Below, piece by piece: positions 30,372-32,017 of a stretch of 32,017 nucleotides of DNA. The position numbers and the translations under genes are program-made. The stretch spans positions 1 through 32,017 of the forward strand of contig CAJLXC010000010.1 in NCBI GenBank assembly GCA_905210545.1, in the 5' to 3' direction. Position 1 is the first letter of the stretch. Each line of letters begins with the position of its first letter. The notes below the pieces were generated by a model. The model saw only the letters and a program-made list of their open reading frames with translations, was not told where the DNA came from and did no database searches. This DNA comes from an uncultured Eubacteriales bacterium (GTDB taxonomy: Bacteria > Bacillota > Clostridia > Christensenellales > Borkfalkiaceae).

Positions 30372-31991
30372 ATGCAAACGTTACATTACGGCTCCCTGTT
30401 CTTGGCAAGCGGAGAAGTATCCGTCGGTATGCTCGTTATCGCGATTATCGTCGCGGTGATAGTTGCGGGCGCGGCGTGTCTTGTTCTGGGCTTGCAATTG
30501 AAAAAAAAGTCTTTTGAAAGAAAACAGGGCGATATTAAAAAAATCACCGACAAAATGCTCGACGACGCAAGAGAAGAGAGCAAAAGTATTAAGAAAGAGG
30601 CTATTTTAGAGGCAAAAGAACAGGAAATAAAACTCCGCAACGACTTCGAACGCGAAACGAGAGAAAAACGCGCGGAATTTCAGAGAACGGAGAACAGACT
30701 CAATCAGAAAGAAGAAACGCTCGATAAGAAAGAAGAAAATCTTAACAAGCGCAACGAAGAAACCACTCGTCAGCAGAACGTGCTGAAAGAAAAACAAGCC
30801 GAACTCGACAGAAAGCTTTCCGATATTTCGGAACAGCATAATATGATGATCAAAGAGTTCGAGAAGATCTCGCAGATGTCCAAAGACGAGGCAAAGAAGC
30901 AGCTTATCGAAGCCATGACGGACGAAGCCAGGCGCGACGCTGCAAGCACCGTTAAAAACATCGAGGCGGAAGCCAGGGAGGAGGGCGAAAGAAAGGCTAA
31001 AGAAATCGTTTCGCTCGCCATTCAGAAATGCAGCACGGAACAGGCTACCGAGCTTACCGTGTCCGTCGTTCCGCTTCCTTCCGACGATATGAAAGCGAGA
31101 ATTATCGGCAGAGAAGGCAGAAACATCAGAACGCTCGAAAACGCGACCGGAATAGAATTGATTATCGACGATACTCCGGAAGTGGTTATCGTTTCCGGGT
31201 TTGACCCCGTGAGAAGAGAAACCGCGAGAATAGCTCTCGAAAGACTTATTCAGGACGGAAGAATTCATCCCGCGAGAATAGAAGAAACGGTCGAAAAGGT
31301 TAAAAAAGAACTCGACCAGCAGATTAAAGAAGCGGGCGAAGCGGCTATGTTCGAGTGCGGCATTTTCGGATTGCATCCGGAGCTTGTCAAAATTCTCGGC
31401 AGACTTAAATTCCGTACGAGTTACGGTCAGAACGTGCTTCGTCACTCTATAGAGGTGTCGCACTTAGCGGGGGTTATGGCAAACGAACTCGGCGTAGACG
31501 TCGCGCTTGCAAAACGCGCGGGGTTGTTGCACGATATAGGCAAAGCTGTTGACTTCGAAATAGAAGGCACGCACATGCAGATAGGCGCAGACCTTGCCAA
31601 AAAGTACAGAGAAAACGCCAACGTCGTGAACGCGATACTCGCTCACCACGGTGATACGGAAGCCAAAACGATAGAAGCGGTTCTCGTTGCCGCCGCGGAT
31701 TCCATTTCGGGCGCGCGCCCCGGCGCGAGAAGAGAAACCACTACCAACTATATCAAACGCTTGCAGAAGTTAGAAGAAATTTCCGGCAGCTTTAAGGGAG
31801 TGGAAAAATGCTACGCCATACAGGCGGGCAGAGAAGTGCGCGTTATGGTAAAACCCGAACAGGTAGACGACAGTCAGACGCTGTTCCTCGCTAAAGAGAT
31901 TGCCAAAAAGATAGAACAGGAAATGGAATATCCCGGGCAGATCAAAGTAAACGTCATAAGAGAATGGCGCGCGACGGAATACGCTAAATAA
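30372..31991 (+). CDS. rny: Ribonuclease Y
   Basis: This 539-residue membrane-anchored endoribonuclease starts mRNA decay in Gram-positive bacteria. A single hydrophobic helix at about 18-42 anchors it. A long charged coiled coil follows to about 220, then a KH RNA-binding domain (ARIIGREGRNIRTLE) and the HD catalytic domain (NVLRHSIEVSHLAG, and LLHDIGKAVDFE near residue 385). The C-terminus matches the family. The start is the ATG at 30372 with AGGAGG 11 bases upstream. A longer frame opens with GTG at 30327 but lacks such a site and would place a polar stretch before the anchor. It is the last complete gene of the window. Confidence 0.96.
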   Translation: MQTLHYGSLFLASGEVSVGMLVIAIIVAVIVAGAACLVLGLQLKKKSFERKQGDIKKITDKMLDDAREESKSIKKEAILEAKEQEIKLRNDFERETREKRAEFQRTENRLNQKEETLDKKEENLNKRNEETTRQQNVLKEKQAELDRKLSDISEQHNMMIKEFEKISQMSKDEAKKQLIEAMTDEARRDAASTVKNIEAEAREEGERKAKEIVSLAIQKCSTEQATELTVSVVPLPSDDMKARIIGREGRNIRTLENATGIELIIDDTPEVVIVSGFDPVRRETARIALERLIQDGRIHPARIEETVEKVKKELDQQIKEAGEAAMFECGIFGLHPELVKILGRLKFRTSYGQNVLRHSIEVSHLAGVMANELGVDVALAKRAGLLHDIGKAVDFEIEGTHMQIGADLAKKYRENANVVNAILAHHGDTEAKTIEAVLVAAADSISGARPGARRETTTNYIKRLQKLEEISGSFKGVEKCYAIQAGREVRVMVKPEQVDDSQTLFLAKEIAKKIEQEMEYPGQIKVNVIREWRATEYAK

Positions 31992-32017
31992 AACCCGAAA
32001 GGTTTAAAAAAATAAAA

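Noticed and set aside
31992..32017. Short inverted repeat AAACC/GGTTT after rny as a terminator
   Set aside because: The stem is only five weak pairs, it has no T run on the plus strand, and the window ends there.

Overview
The window looks like core chromosome of an uncultured, low-to-mid GC member of the Firmicutes, most likely class Clostridia. The evidence is the gene order: rpsF-ssb-rpsR; dgt-dnaG-rpoD-trmK-Nif3-zinc ribbon; and ftsK-rimO-pgsA-cinA-recA-rny. Strong SigA-type promoters (TTGACA-like, 17-bp spacer, TATAAT-like), AGGAGG ribosome binding sites and a spore-former-type FtsK/SpoIIIE agree with this. No species can be named from sequence alone. No rRNA, CRISPR array, transposase, integrase or phage gene was seen.

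Left end (1-3830, mostly minus strand): an unrecognised membrane-anchored protein with three repeated extracellular modules lies downstream of the 3' end of a tRNA-Leu(GAG) gene. A hairpin-rich, gene-free stretch and a terminator separate the two. Then come a lytic transglycosylase, a truncated YitT gene and a diacylglycerol kinase-family gene. The codon flavour of the first 1.4 kb looks different by eye, so this may be the edge of an acquired segment next to the tRNA.

3940-6300 (plus strand): the S6-SSB-S18 operon with a good promoter and a possible S6:S18 autoregulatory leader, then a small lipoprotein and a small four-helix membrane protein, each followed by its own terminator.

6527-11674: housekeeping and accessory metabolism. 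A NagD-type HAD phosphatase overlaps a glycerol-1-phosphate dehydrogenase, a pair that resembles AraL-AraM of Bacillus without the arabinose operon. An aldose 1-epimerase-like gene, a cytidylate kinase-like gene, a minus-strand tRNA-Val(GAC), a Dabb-domain gene and a YjjG-type HAD hydrolase follow.

11728-16271: the most interesting accessory cluster. It holds a duplicated DUF1538 membrane protein starting with TTG, a tandem PII-like protein whose linker is encoded by what looks like a leftover ribosome binding site with an in-frame ATG, a Ser/His S24/S26-type peptidase, proA without proB, and a YgjP-like metalloprotease. Short gaps or overlaps join them, so they may be one operon.

16468-22600: the macromolecular-synthesis cluster (dgt, dnaG, rpoD, trmK), a Nif3-like gene broken by an apparent one-base frameshift, and a C4 zinc-ribbon coiled-coil protein ending in a strong terminator. 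22766-31991: DNA translocase, RimO, PgsA, a CinA with a degenerate N-terminal domain, RecA and RNase Y. The last has its own promoter directly after recA.
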